From Istiophorus platypterus (lineage: Eukaryota; Chordata; Actinopteri; Istiophoriformes; Istiophoridae), in contig CM029126.1 in assembly GCA_016859345.1 (NCBI GenBank), positions 7,309,527 through 7,373,526 of the forward strand: DNA of 64,000 bases, given 5' to 3'. Both the position numbers and the translations under genes were made by a program. Under the pieces are notes generated by a model. The model saw nothing but the letters and a program-made list of their open reading frames with translations, was not told where the DNA came from and did no database searches. This document shows, piece after piece, positions 26,471 to 39,770 of the stretch (the first letter of the stretch is position 1; the number at the start of each line of letters is the position of its first letter).

Positions 26471-27870
26471 AGTTTATTAGTCAGGGCGATCATTAGTTTC
26501 AGTGCCACCTGCAATAAATAAATCACTTAGCATCTTATACCATCAGGTCAGAGCTGATTAATGCTGCCATTTTACATTTTCTGTGCCTACAGTCATACAG
26601 TCTGAGCATACCATCTGCCTGGTTTCCATTTTCCCCAACATTTTTTTGATGATGGCCATAAAAAGTCTCGCTTCTCATGCGGGTTCCATCACGCCATTTG
26701 ATCAGTTTTTGCAGAAATGGTATGACATTCAGTCTGTAACATCCTTCAAAAGAAAAGAGGGGGCTCTAACATTTACCAGATCCCATGCTCTGTGCAAACA
26801 CTTTCGACTAAAACTTTTGCTCTTTTTTATTAATTTTTTTTTTTTTTTTTTAAGTCTCCTGAACAGCGAGAATGGCAGGCATTATAAAAGACAGATTACA
26901 TTGCAAATAAGACCCTAGACATTTGCCGGTCTTCATTCTGCGAGAATGTTCTCTCCGGACACAGTCAGACTGGCAGTGGCTATTTTTGTTCCTTTAACAC
27001 TTTGTGAGGACAATGATTACCTTCGTGAATATATTGTTGTTATTCCCTTTAATCATATTTTTTTGCTTTATTCCCACATTCTCTGAGATTACTAATGCAT
27101 ACATGGTTAGTATTTGTTTAAATCAAAAAAGCACTGTGTGAAATGATGCATTGTCAGATTTAAAGCTGTATTCCAGATAAAAAAAAAATTAAGGAAACAA
27201 CAAAGACGCGCCGTGATGTCTGGTGCAGCACCAGTACCAAATAGTTGACCCATAGTCGCTGTTTTTGTTAACTTGAAAGTATATTGAACATTTATTCGAA
27301 CAGTCTTTTATGGAGACTGCGGTTGTTTTGGTGTGTGAAATTGTGAGCTGTGTATTCTTTGAGGTGTCTGTAATGAGCTTTTTAGGGTGAGAGGATTTTC
27401 TGCTGGAGGCCTTGTCAGAGGTAATCGGATTCATGTTGTCTGTTTCTCATAGGTTTATCGCAGCCCACGTCTTGAGAGCAAGGTGTCTCGTGTAGTATCG
27501 ATAATTCAGATGACGCTGTGTTACTGTGAAATCCAAAGAGGGGAAAAATACATTCAGGGTCTCTCTGCCCGTTTTCCTACAGATTGCTTCGACGGTACCA
27601 ACTTTCTTCGTTTGTTTTATTAATTATGCTGAGGACAATTGAACTTAATGGCTTGCCATTGTAGAGTGTACCTCATTCAAGTACACATGCATACTTCCAG
27701 CTGGATTCGGTTTTTTGGATTTGTTTGAGTCCAATTTTCATATGAGCGAAAAGGTAAAAAACCAAGAATTTAACTCATGGTGCAAGTTGATTTTCACAGC
27801 AGGGGATGATGACAGAGTTGGCTCATCCACCACTTCGGCACAGACTGAATTATATCAGCAGCTGCTGGTC

Positions 27871-28153
27871 GAATTTCCAGGAAATTTCGCAAAGACATTC
27901 ATGGTCCTCAGAGGGTCAACTTCTGAAATTTGTGTTCCCCAGAGTTTTCCTTTGGCACCGCGAGGTTAACATTTTTGGTCCAGATAATTCAGGTTCATCT
28001 CATGATGAACTGTTATCGCTCTTGTGATCCCCATTTCATGTTTAGAGTTAATTAGAAGATGTTAGCATGCTAACACACTAAAGTAAAGTGGCCAACATGG
28101 TGAACGTTTTGCTTGCAAAACACAGGGTGTGTTAGCACGCTGACCTTAGCACT
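27871..28153 (+). repeat. Partial copy of the 'gacattcatggtccccagagg' dispersed repeat
   Basis: It contains aaagacattcatggtcctca, then gtgttccccagagtttt, gcaccgcgaggttaacattt and gatgttagcatgctaacaca, ending with gttagcacgctgaccttagc. These blocks occur in the same order in the longer copy at 61166-61921 and match a repeat I recall as very common in teleosts. Confidence 0.7.
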
Positions 28154-29031
28154 TTTTTTCCCATATCATTCACTGAAAAATCTGTAAAGTGGTTGTACGT
28201 TTGCTCAACTTCCATGTAGGGAAATGATAATCAATATAATTCCCATAAGCATCGTCGCTCCTCCTGCTACTGAGAGAGCTAGGTGGGGAAACATTTTCGG
28301 ATGATAATAATAGATAGAATTATAGCCGATGGCCCTGCTTCTGTGACTGAGTAACCTAGAGTTGGCTCTTGAAGGCTACAGTGCTGCAGGAAATCCGCAT
28401 TCATAAGATGATATTTAGTGAAAGTGAAAACAAGCTAAAGCCTTGCCTCAAACCTTTTTTTTTTATTTTTTTCCCTGTTCGGTTATTCATGAATTTATTT
28501 GATTAATATAAACCAGCCTCCCCTTACATATCTCTAAGTTAAGTGTAAGTGTGTTGCCGCAGGCAGAGATACATCACTCAGCTATGGGCTTTACAGCTTC
28601 CCTCCCTTGCCTGTCTGGTTCTGTCATGGTCTTGGGGGTTTTTCAATATGTGTTTTTTACGTGTCAAGTTTGGTTCCCCCTGCTTTGCAAATCCCCATCA
28701 TATTACTTTTTTCTCAGTAGCAGGTGAGGAGGAGTCCAGAGCATCAATTTCAACAATATTTTCTTCTCTATGATGTGTTCTTATCTATTATACCTGCACT
28801 TCATCTGCTGACAACACTCAGTCTTCAAATTAGGAGAAGGAGGAGTAGCTGCAGGGGAAATGTCAGTCTTATTGTTTATGTGTGATAATTGTCCCTAATC
28901 CTGTCCTGATCAATAAGCTATCACTCCCTATGCCTTGAGCCACACCGATTTAATTCCGTCTGAGTTTGGAGGTGTGTTTGTCTTCCCATCAGTCCGTTGA
29001 CCAGCATGTCTCCCCTCTGTTTATGTTGCAG

Positions 29032-29128
29032 ATGATGAAGTTTGCCTGGGACAACTACAAGCGCTACGCCTGGGGCAAGAATGAGCTGCGGCCTCTGACG
29101 AGAAACGGGCACATTGGCAACATGTTTG
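29032..29128 (+). CDS. man1c1: Internal coding exon of a GH47 alpha-1,2-mannosidase, probably Golgi mannosidase IC
   Basis: The exon encodes 32 residues plus the first base of a glycine codon, starting MMKFAWDNYKRYAWGKNE and continuing through LRPLT to GNMF. This is the opening helix of the GH47 catalytic domain, with the family's W..Y...A.G.NEL.P pattern. The family removes alpha-1,2-linked mannose from N-glycans in the Golgi, is Ca2+-dependent, and its members are type II membrane proteins. The exon starts in phase 0 after a pyrimidine-rich tract and cag at 29029-29031, with a possible branch-point A near 29000. It ends at the donor gtgagt at 29129, in phase 1. GKNELRPLT and GNMFG match my recollection of MAN1C1; MAN1A1 and MAN1A2 have different residues there. 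No catalytic acid or base residue lies in this segment. The preceding exon, with tail, anchor and stem, is not in the window. GH47 membership is nearly certain; the paralogue assignment is from memory and slightly less so. Confidence 0.93.
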
Positions 29129-32100
29129 GTGAGTGTTGGTGTTTTGCCTAAGGCTCGCCAGGCCGGGAAGGTCATCCGGCATTTTTTTTTTTTTTTTTTG
29201 CAAGACCCGTCAAACTTTTTTTTTAATGGAAGGTTTCATGCACAAACCTGCGCTAAGACACAATGAAACTAAACAGGGAGCTTGCTGCGAGATATTTTTA
29301 TAGTACCAAGTGAAAGAACAAGCTATTGATTTCATACAACTTTAGGGGGATGACTTCTCTCTACCATATACACTACCAGCCTCAAAACTACAGACCTAAA
29401 ATTGAGAATTTTGTATTGAAGAATTTAATTCCTTTATTATAAGTACACATCACAAGTAAATTCGTTCCAAAGTTTCTTAGTACGAGAGGAATGGACAGCT
29501 ACTGCTTATTTCAACAAACTCTGAGAGGCTCACAAACATTTTCAAAACTTTCAGTAAGCCGAGACTAAGTTTAATTTAGTTGTGGCCCGTGAATATTTGA
29601 GACACAAAATCTAAATTGAGGACAATAAAGAAGCCCCTTGAATGGAAGGACTTTAGTTTCTTTTTTGCTAAAGTAAAAGAAATAGCAGGGTATTTTAGGC
29701 GCCAAATTATATTCTATATATCCCAGAAATTCATTCTCAACTCTGATGACAATAAATCAGTCAGTGAAGCGACATTAATTTTCTGTTTTTGATGAGTGGT
29801 GATACAAGCTGCATTTTCAAATAATTAGACAATTGAGTTGCGTGTGCATAAAGTTGATGTTTTAATCCAGAGATCAGCAATAGGGAAGTGGTGTGGTGGA
29901 CACTGAGGTGATTAGCTCCATGTTGTGTCCTACTCACACATATATTTTCTCTGAATAATTCATTACCCGTCAAGTGTTTTGATATCAAAATATATACTTT
30001 AATACTGTTTATCTTTGGTTTTTTGACCGTGGCTCAAACAAACAAAAAAAACCCCAACAACCTCTAAACGAAACAAAAAATTTCATTTGGAGAACTTAAA
30101 CTGGGGTCTCGGAAATGTGTTGGTCATTTTCCCAAATGGCCATAATAACTGTTAGTTGAAGCCATAACAGCAGTTGCCACAGCCTTATATTTGTTGTAAA
30201 TTGTTTTTGTTTTGGTTTTTTTTGGAGGGGGGGTGTAAGTAGGAAATCTTTGGAGAAACTAGTACTTTCATCATTCAAGCATGACAGTAATTTAGGTTGA
30301 AGTTGAAAGGAGGCAAAAACCTACAATTGGAAGCTTAAACAATTTTTTTTTGTGTGTGTGTGTTTATTTGTTTTACAGTCCTCACACCATTCTGGAATAA
30401 TTTTTTTTTCTTTTTTAATTTTTCAATCATTTATCTGTTCTGAGCTTTCAGATGAAAGTTGAGATGTAGCGCCTGTTTGCACCTCAGTGAGCTTCTGTTA
30501 CCATGTCTTTCTTACCTTTCACTCACCGCAGGAAACCACAGAACCCAGGGAGTGTGGGGGGGGGCATTCACAGTTTCCTGCAGCCTCTAATTGGAGCCAG
30601 ATCCGGAGGGGTCCTCGGGTCCTCTGCAGTGGAGCGTATCAGTCACTTCACACTACTGAGCCGGAGGGAAATCCCGCAATAAAGCCCCTTAATAAAAGGC
30701 GGATCAGCTCTTAATAAGACGTGGACAGTGCTGTCTGACTTGGTACCGTCTTCCATACCTGAGGTCTACCTCCATCACATCTGTAGGGATTCAGGATTAT
30801 AAAGGCGATAATGCTAGCGCTCTTGAAACAGTTGGCATTCTCTTTGCTGCTGTCATTCCCCCGAGGTTGCCGACTTTGTAGCTAAGAAGAGTCCTTTTGA
30901 AGCGCCGTCTTCAAATCATGTGATAGGTGTTATATTTCAAAGCGACCAAGCCAGGATTATTTTCTGATGAAACTGCCAAAAAAATCACACAAACCCTGAC
31001 TATGCCTGAATTTCAGAGCAGCTTTTTGAAAATCCGAGCATCTGTCTAACGTACTGTGCCATTCAACAAGTAAGCCTTTTTGTTTTTTTTTTTTTACTTT
31101 ATTTTGTTGTTTTTTTTTTGTAGTTATAGCTTAATAAGATGACTCATAAGTGAATCCATTTGTTCTTCCATTCCAAATAGTTGGTTAGATATACAAAAAA
31201 TAGGGTGTTAAAAAGTTTGTTCACATGGCAGTAAAACTGTGCAGTCTTGAACTAAGCTGTTGATGAGTTTCTGTTAAGGGAATAACAGGAAGAATGGTGT
31301 GATATCAACCAGATACACATTTTAACACATTCTTAGCATGAGATGGTATCATGTGTGCACATGATACAGACCTCAGAGTCTTGCTTTGAATAATCAGAGC
31401 ACAAAAATAGTGTATCTTTATGTTTATCTCACATTTTACTTTGCCATCAGATCCACCACCTTTATTTTTATGCTGGTAAGTTTTTATTCACATTTTATTA
31501 TACAGCCCTGGTATCAGTCACCAAAAGACAGTAACAGAAGCTCAAAAAAGTCAATTACATCAACTAAATTTCTCTGTTTAATCGCATTAATATTTGGTTA
31601 CAGAAAGCCTACTTTGTTGACTGGCTCTTTTAATACTCTGTAAGTAGTAGAAATAAGTAAGTTTTACAGCAGTTAACGTTTCAAGTTATCAAAGGACTTT
31701 CTGCTTAAAACATTTGTAATGTAAGGTATCATTGGGAGGGAACGACAGCCAAGGACACTGGAAGCTAATGGACTGCACTGTTGTCAGTATTGAAACTTAA
31801 GGGACGGTGGAGATGGTGATGGAGTCTGTTGCAGTGATTTGTTTGTGTTAAAGCAGAATTAAGCTTGGACCCCCAGCAATGAGCCTCAATATCCACTCGT
31901 CCAGCTGTTCTCGCTAGCATATTAGCAAACAATCGCTGCATTTGACTTACCGATCCAGTGAAAAGCTGGGTCAGAGCTGGATTTGTATATGACCAAGAGG
32001 TTAATGGCTGTTGTGTAATAGATTCCTACAGTGCTGGTATTGATTTATAGCCCAGTGTCAGGTTTTACCTATTTATCACCAGTTCAACACCAGACTGATG

Positions 32101-34072
32101 CGTCGTACATGATCATACTTTAATTATGTTCCTCACACTAATTGCATTTACATTCTTTCATTAATTTTGTGATGCAGAGTGATGAAATGAGGATTTTCCT
32201 TGTCTCATTACCGAAGAGGAGGCTAATGCTGTTGCCACACTGTGCACAGGTCTTGTAGTGGCAATGAGCTTTTCCCCAACTTGCTTTCGGTTAATTCACT
32301 CTCAACGATCTCCAATGGCATCAGTAACTTGTAGGAGAAAACATAAGCAGCCCAAGCTGACCAGTCACGGTTCTGGCAGCGGACGCCCTGACATGTGGTT
32401 GGATTTTACATGTGTACTTTTCTCTGGTACATCACTCTTTACCAGCAGCTCATTCATTTGGGCTTTCCGCCACTTTGGGCTCTTTGGGTAGAGTATATAC
32501 TGGATAGTCACCTTGTGTGATGTTTGAAGTCTGAGGAATTGGCCGTCACATGGTTCTGTGAGAGCCAAATTTATTCAACCTTATGGACGATGAGTGAGAG
32601 AAATTTGGTGAAATTTCAGCTAAAATGTGCAGTAAGGTGCAAAGTGGTGCGGTAATTCTCACTGGGATCAGCAGTGATAGCAAATCTTTCACATTAGAGG
32701 AAATTATCTGAAACACTATAAATATTCAAAATGTTACCTGGTGGCGTGCCAAAGCTCTCCAATGCAATATCCCAGAAAAGAGGTTGATTTGGTTTCTTCT
32801 TGATGCTGCTTGGCATCTGAGCGAGTTTTCTGCAGTAGTAGCTATATTCTGTGCATATGCATGTGTGTTGTGTATCAATTTGTAATAGAAAGCATAATTT
32901 TTTCCTCAGCAGATATCTCGCATTGAGGCCACAGTTTTATATAATTCTGCTGTCGCGGCCAGAGGTTTATCATAATGAATAGTGCAGTCCTCTACTTCTT
33001 GCAGCTAATTGCTGTATTTATTTGCACAGTGCAGCCATCTGGTAAACAGTGTACTTTAATGCAGATCTAACCGATATGCTGACTATAAAAGCTGGAACAG
33101 AATATGGTATATATTTCTGGCAGTACGGCAGAAACAATAGCCTCCAAGTTTGGGGGAGGGAATGACTTCCTTGAGCTCAATATGGGTAATTCCATAAGCA
33201 AATATATTTCCATTCTGTGTAAATGAGGCATCATTTTCCTGCTCTCAACCATCCTTGTTTGCTACACAGTGTATTATCTAAAAGTAGAGAGAGAGTCGGG
33301 GAGAGGAAGAGAGAAAAGGGCATCATGCTAGCGAGTAAATGTCACATTGTGAAGAGTGGTGCGGGAAGCCAGGTATGAAATTGGATGCTGTGTTCTTTAA
33401 TTTAATCCCCAGAGTAAACAGAGATGTGGCAAGATTGGATCTACAGTTAGAGTTGTCGTCAGAAGCTTGTCAGTATGCGAAGAGTCACCAGAACATCCCT
33501 GCTGCACTGCACGCAAAAGGAGCACAACCCAAACCGCAGAAAAGGCAGAGCAAGTCGTTTTTTTTCCTCCTCACAGAGCTTCTCTGGCACACGTTCACTT
33601 TACTATAATCTTCCTTTGAGTCTTTCTCTCAACCCCCCATTCCTTTCTATTTTTACTGTAATCCCTCTCCTATTTCCTTTGTCATGACCCTCAAGGCTGA
33701 AAGCAGCTCTCTTTACTCTCTCCTCTTAACCATAGTTGGTTCTGATACACTTTTTCTCCCATTTTACTTTTGCCATTTAAAATACAGTATGTCTTGAGAG
33801 CTTATTAAAAGTTTCTCTTGCTTAGGGCAAGTAGAAAGAGAAAACCGGGCTATTTACAGTACTTCAAGAAATTCTGCCTTCTTGTAAGAAAGTGCAGGAG
33901 TTCTTACAGTGAGAGGAATTCATGAAAAAGTTAAAATATGTGCATTTATGTTCTTTTTCTTCAAGAAAAAAAGAATTGGATTAGTAAGCATTATATTAGC
34001 ATATTTTCTAAAACTTCATTAAAAATAGTGTCATAGTAAACCTTAAATATATTTCATGGATAAATGGTTTGG

Positions 34073-34178
34073 TTGCTGAAAGATTGAATAACAATCGTTA
34101 TTTAACGTTATTTATTTAAATAAGATTGCTGAAAGATTAAATAACAATCGTTATTTAACGTTATTTATTTAAATAACC
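34073..34178 (+). repeat. 53-bp AT-rich tandem duplication (two copies)
   Basis: Copy 1 is 34073-34125 and copy 2 is 34126-34178. Both start ttgctgaaagatt and contain aataacaatcgttatttaac. One base differs (gattgaat versus gattaaat). The unit also contains self-complementary blocks (aaataac and gttattt), so it can fold into hairpins. A further diverged part-unit (cgtcgttattt) follows. Confidence 0.93.
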
Positions 34179-35039
34179 GTCGTTATTTGACCTAAGTGTT
34201 TTTCTGGTAGCTTTGCCGTGTTTTCTGTTTGCCGCTGATTTCATTTGATTACTTTATGTCCAATATTAAATCTCCCTGGGCATTATAAAATAAAGGCGAG
34301 CAAGGTGATGAGATTAAGGTCAGGTTATGGTTTAGGGCGACTGGTGAAAACACTGGTACCATGCGCTTCGTCTCCATTTTTAGGGTCCTCATTGGTATTT
34401 ATAAAAATGCCATGGAAATACATGGACTGAATCTTTGTTTTGGAGAATATACAAAAATGTGTGGTTTACACTGTTTGCCGAATGCTGACATAATGTTGAA
34501 TTTGTTAACTTGCTGTGCTCTTGCAGGGTTATCTTTTCCATTAATACATTTCATCAATATATTCATTTTTAAGCTTAGAGGTGAAATCAACTTTGACCAA
34601 GATGGATTTTGTCTTTGCATAATTCATTGTTTATTATCTTAAATTTACATGTGTAAATAACTTTAAGGATTAGCCTCTATATTTGGTGCTGATATTATCA
34701 GCAGTTTTCTCCATGACTGACAAAATCGCTGGAGAAGGTCAATTCGATGATCATGTGGGATTTCCTGTGGGCTGCTACTGACTCTAAGCAATAACAAATC
34801 TCAGATGGATTTCACTGGTACTAAAACTGCAACTGTTTTTGTCGGTTCACTTCAAGTTTAAGGGTCACAGTTGTAGCTTGAGATTTTAGACGCCAGTATC
34901 CAGTATTTGTTTTTGCTTTGTCCTTGTTTGTTTGCTTTTTCGCCATCGGGAAATGATTTGTTAGTTCAAGACTGACAAATCATCACCTTTTTAAAATGGA
35001 AAAGTAGTTAGCAAACAGTATTGACACCTCCAGCAGTTA

Positions 35040-35345
35040 AAGAGCAACATTGTCTTTCCTTCAGAGTTGTGTTTCTGGTCTCCTCATGAGTTCAAGTCCA
35101 ATACTCTTTCTCTTTTAGCCCTTTTTTTTTGGCCTTGACCAAGTCCTGAGGGAAATATCTGGCTCATCAGCTACTAAATGCTCCACCATGTTCAGTTACT
35201 AGTAGCTAACTGTAACCCTGCCTGAGTCTGCTGTTTGGTGCCGAGCAAGTTGCGTACAGTGGGTCTTTAGAACTTTTTTTTTTTTCCTCGCTGAAAACAG
35301 CTGCCTACTGCAGCTGAGGGCATCGCTATGTGTGCAATGAGAGTG
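35040..35345 (+). repeat. 'aaatgctccactctgttca' dispersed repeat, + copy
   Basis: The core runs 35148-35345: gagggaaatatctggctc, ctaaatgctccaccatgttc, gcgtacagtgggtcttta, gaaaacagctgcctactg. The same blocks occur at 51934-52064 (+) and inverted at 63535-63815. The 5' limit is uncertain. Confidence 0.7.
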
Positions 35346-36904
35346 GACCAAAATGGTAAATTTACAGGATGGACAGCTAAACAAAGAGCTGAACCTTGAT
35401 GTAAAGCTTTAATAGCCACTTTCAGAATGAAAGCTCTGGTGATGGGAGGACAATGATGAGCATAAATCTGGAGGATAATGTTTCAGTTTGACCAGTTCAT
35501 TAGCTTCCCCTCTTACATAACTAAGAGGTCCAGGGAGTTGTGACAGGGTAAGGAAAGGCACTCTCAGGAGGAAAAGTCAGGCATCTTGGAGCAAAGGAAG
35601 ATGTGATGATATTAGGAGATTTTTTCTTTTTTTGTTTTAAGACATCAGGATATCGGAAAAGACTTAACTCAAAGAGTGTGGGAAAGTGATGCAAAGTCTT
35701 TTTGGGACACGTGTTAACTGTGTAAGACTTGCAGACCAAAGCCCTCGGTGCCGTGAATTATTTTCAGTGTTTTGCTCCCAGAGCTCCCGTGACCTACTTC
35801 TGCGGCGGAGAGCATTAACTAAGAGTATCAGTAGTGATGGTTCTGTGTTTTCCAGCTCATCTCTGAGTCAGACCCTATGAAGCCGTCAACCCTGAATTTG
35901 AATGGCGTTAAACATAAACAGGACATTTTCCCGAGGAGGTAATATTTGGTACATAAAGATGCTGATTCTTATCTTAAAACCACTACTCCGGGCCAATAAA
36001 CAAAGCTAAGCAAAAATCCACTGTTTTGATCTTTGCTTTAGAATCATTATTACACTACTGAGATAATGACACAGTTGGCTGAGTTATCTTGCTTTTAATA
36101 TAATTGAATACTAAGCTTTCCTTTTTTTCTGTCTGTGTGTGTTTACATTTTTTTAAGTAAATATTTAGTATTCACCACTGTGTAACTGGAAGCGAATCAG
36201 GCTGGACAGATTGTTTATATTATTAATCTTTTATCAGAGCCCTATAAGCGAGGCTGTTTTTCTCCGATCTGAAAAGAAAGGCACTTCAGTCCTCTACTGA
36301 GAAGGAGGAGGGTCTGTGGCTCTTGGAGGGTCTCCAGGAAGGGTTACTCTTCTTTTCCCTTTGTTACCAGTCTGGGAAAAAGCTTGAGAATGGATCCCTC
36401 AAGTCAACTTTCTCAACCCATCTCGAGTCCCTGAAACCTTGGATGTATTTTCTATTCCATTTTGGCTATAACAGAGATGTGGGAGGGAGGTTAAATGGCC
36501 TCCTTTGCTAACCTCTTGTAGCAGAGGCTTAGGCAGGAAGCTTTTCAGAATGAGTGGCACAAAAACTCTTACAACTCCTCACAAACAGTCACGGACCCCA
36601 TGATCAAATCCCTCTTTTGTTGTGTCACTGCACTTAAGAAAAAAAAAATAAAAATCCAATATGGTGAAACCCTGACCGAAATCTCTCTCTGGCTCTGTTT
36701 GTGATACAAATCGCCATGGTTACCATGTTGTCTTTGTGGTTTAGAAGTCACTGAAATGCTGCAACAAAAGCTGATAATAATTTTACAGAGGGATTTCAGA
36801 ATGAACGGAAGCTGAAATTAGTCTTATTTGTCTTTAACCTGAACAGTTTGTTTCAATAACTACAACACGATAGCTAGATTAAGGAAACAGTGCTTGTTTT
36901 GTTA

Positions 36905-37225
36905 CCTTAAAGGAATAGTTTGACATTTTGGCTCATATACATTTTTTACAAGAGTTAAATGAGACTGATAGCACTCGCATGTCTGTGTTTAATACAACGC
37001 TACGGCCAGAAGCCCGTTAGGTTAGTTTAGCACAAAGACTGGAAACAGGGGGAAACACCTAGCCTTGCTCTGTCCAAAGGTCACTTTGCCTTAAAGTACC
37101 TTTAAAGGTTACTCATTGACATGTTGTATCTCATCTGTGATTTCAGAAAGCCACTGAACCCATCCAAGAAATAGTCCAACACAAATAGGCCTGCAACTCC
37201 ACGTCATTTTTAAAACTCGTTTTTT
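36905..37225 (+). repeat. 'aaaggaatagtttgacatttt' dispersed repeat, near-complete
   Basis: It contains aaaggaatagtttgacattt, gagactgatagcactcgcat, gttagtttagcacaaagact, ggaaacagggggaaacacct, agccttgctctgtccaaagg and gaaatagtccaacaca, in the order of a repeat family that I recall as one of the most abundant in spiny-rayed fish. No coding capacity. Confidence 0.8.
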
Positions 37226-39449
37226 GTTTTTTTTGCAAATGAGACATAACGTGAGTGTAAGAAATGTTTATTAAGTGCTAGAGGTGCATTACTCTGGTCA
37301 AAAAACTGGGGGGGGGTCATATTTTCCAGAATGCCAAAAATTTCTTAGACAAGGTTACAGAAATGAGTAGAAGGTTTGTGCTTACTTCTGGTGCTGTTCT
37401 TGACAGTTGTCTGGTTTCATCACATGTATTAGTACATGTGATACTGAGCCCTATGTGTGTATCTACTTTGTCTCATGATCACATGCTTTGTAGCTCTATG
37501 ATCATGGGAAAAAGAATTGAACTCAGTGTTATCTCTGATATCTCAGATGTTGTAAAAGCTGTCAGGCATCCTATTATGCTCTCTTCAGAGTAACTTTTTT
37601 CCTTTCCATTCCTTAAATGCAACTAATTCCCCTGATTTCTTGTTAGAGCTCATGTTTGCTATATCACTTTCTCCAGTTACTCCAAACCGAGAGGCCAACC
37701 AGTCCCGGAGCCTAAATGGAGGATTAAAGAGACGTTCATCCCTCTGTGAACGTCATTAGTCCTGCGCCCACATACAGTATGTGGGTCACTAACTGATGCA
37801 CATGTCACATTAAGCCATAACCATAGTCCAGCAGATGCTGGGGGCAAGGCTTGTGATTGTGCTAAGAAAAAGAGGGAACATTACATTAGGTGTCACAGCT
37901 GCCCCTCCCTCACTCTGGGGATTTTTCATCAACAATAGATGTCCTATGGCAGTTAAGGGGATTGGCCACATGCTGCTATTCACAATAGCTATCCAGTTCT
38001 CTGCCCCTCTGCAACAAATGAAAGAGTATAGACCTCTCTACGCATGAAAAAATAGGTTTCTATTCGTCTGCCTTTATCCTATGATTATTTATCTTTTTTT
38101 TTTTTACTTTATTTTGTTCAATCCCCCCACTTTGCCCTCAACTTTTCCTTTCCCCTCTTCATCCCAAGAGGCACAATTAAAGAGCATAAGGTCACTGTTT
38201 TTGCTGTGAATTGTCCTGGAATTCAAAATGAGCTACTTCTAGAGGCTGAACCCCTAACCTCTTCTCTAATGCCATGCACAGGGACCATTTAAAAGCCGTA
38301 GCATTTATTAGAAAATCCCAAGGGCTCTTCAAATGATGTAAAGCGCTGCCAGGTGCTGTTACATGATGGAGAACAGAAGAGGAAGGGGGAGAGAGTTTGA
38401 AAACTTGATTTAGCTTGGATTGATGGCCCAAATGATGAAGCCCTGGGTATTTATTATTTAGTCAACTCTGGCTGGAGGTGCAATTTTTTTAAATTTTTTT
38501 TCATAGAGCAATTGTGGGTCCACGGGGTACATGGAGTGCCTCAAAGTGGTGAAGGATCTTCACCAGTTTTTTCACTGTCGTCATCATTATTATAATCTTG
38601 CACAGAAAACAAAGCAGCGACAAAGCTTCTGAAGTAACTGCGGAGACAGCATATTTGTTAAGAAAACAATGCCTAGAGGGGACTAATAAACGGAGTCAGA
38701 CATGTATACACATGCATGTACACAGACATGCATGCATGTTGCTATTAGGACTGAGTGGGACTCATCCTTGAGCACCTCTTTCGTTTGCAACCCCTCCTTT
38801 TTTAGTTATTTAAGGAACATTTTTATTAAAAACATTCAGCTGGCAAAACACTTTCACTAACAATTGCTTGCTCTTCTCTCCGCCCACATATTAGGCACGC
38901 TGGAGAGGTTTTTTTCCCCTCCATCGCAATTATCTCCCAGCAGGCCTTGTGCCTGGTCTTGAAGGGGCCACTGTGGAGATTAGAGAGAAGAGGGGAGGGA
39001 GTGGCAACCTCCCTTGTCTTTAGGGTTAAACGAAGGGCTACGCAAATGGTGCCTGTCACCCCCTGTCACATTCGAGTTGCACGCAGAGTGAAGAGTTGCC
39101 ACCATCCACCCACTCTCCATTTCTACCCCATCCACTCCTATATCCCATGGGTTCCATCATGGTGCGTTTGCGCGCACGTGTCTCCATAGCGACCAGAGCC
39201 AGGTGACAAATCAGGATCTGGTCCCTCCCCCATCTGGAGAGCACATCCCAAACCTCCATTCAATGAAGGCCATTTGTTCTGGAGCCAATAAGGCCACAAA
39301 CTGAAACTGCTGGCGGGACACGTCACATATCATCATAATTGTTGGGTATAAAACATTTTTATCACCCTGGAAATATACAGCAGCAGTGGGGGATGGGAGA
39401 TGATTTACACACACACTGTAGTATCATAAAGATATGTGAGAATGCTCAT

Positions 39450-39770
39450 GGTAGAGCTTGACCATTACTAGATGTACTTAAGAATGATAAAGATCTGAAA
39501 ACGATATGTAAAAAAATTTAAATAAATATATAAATACACAATTATATATACACATTTATATAAATATCAGAAAATATTTTGTGATTAAAATATCACTGTC
39601 AAGGATGCCATAAAACAAGAAAAATTGTATTACAGCAGTTTATTGCTATACCATTACTTTTTGATATATGCATGTCTGCCAATATACACGTCTATAACAA
39701 TATATCAGTGATAACCTGATATTAGCTGATAATATTGGGCTGCCAGTCTATTAATTGGTGTCTCTTGCAT
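39450..39770 (+). repeat. AT-rich copy of the 'gagctcgaccgatatatcgg'-type repeat
   Basis: It starts with ggtagagcttgaccattact and ends with tatatcagtgataacctgat, attagctgataatattgg and ctattaattggtg. These are the start and end blocks I recall for this teleost repeat. The interior is very AT-rich and diverged. Confidence 0.45.

Larger units (their letters stand above)
1..29031 (+). other. Upstream intron of the GH47 gene (3' part, at least 29 kb)
   Basis: I found no coding exon of the mannosidase here, and nothing resembling the arginine/glutamate-rich stem end that should precede exon 29032-29128. The interval is therefore read as intron, although an unrelated nested gene cannot be excluded by eye. 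Named repeats are listed separately. I see no gene or recognisable element in 350-1350, 1400-3080, 3400-6550, 6610-10190, 11000-14450, 14550-16450, 17220-20510, 20770-22180, 22240-23230, 24920-25580, 26480-27860 and 28160-29031. These hold ordinary AT-leaning sequence with short poly(T) and poly(A) runs. Most open frames here are under 100 codons and have no recognisable protein content. Confidence 0.8.
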
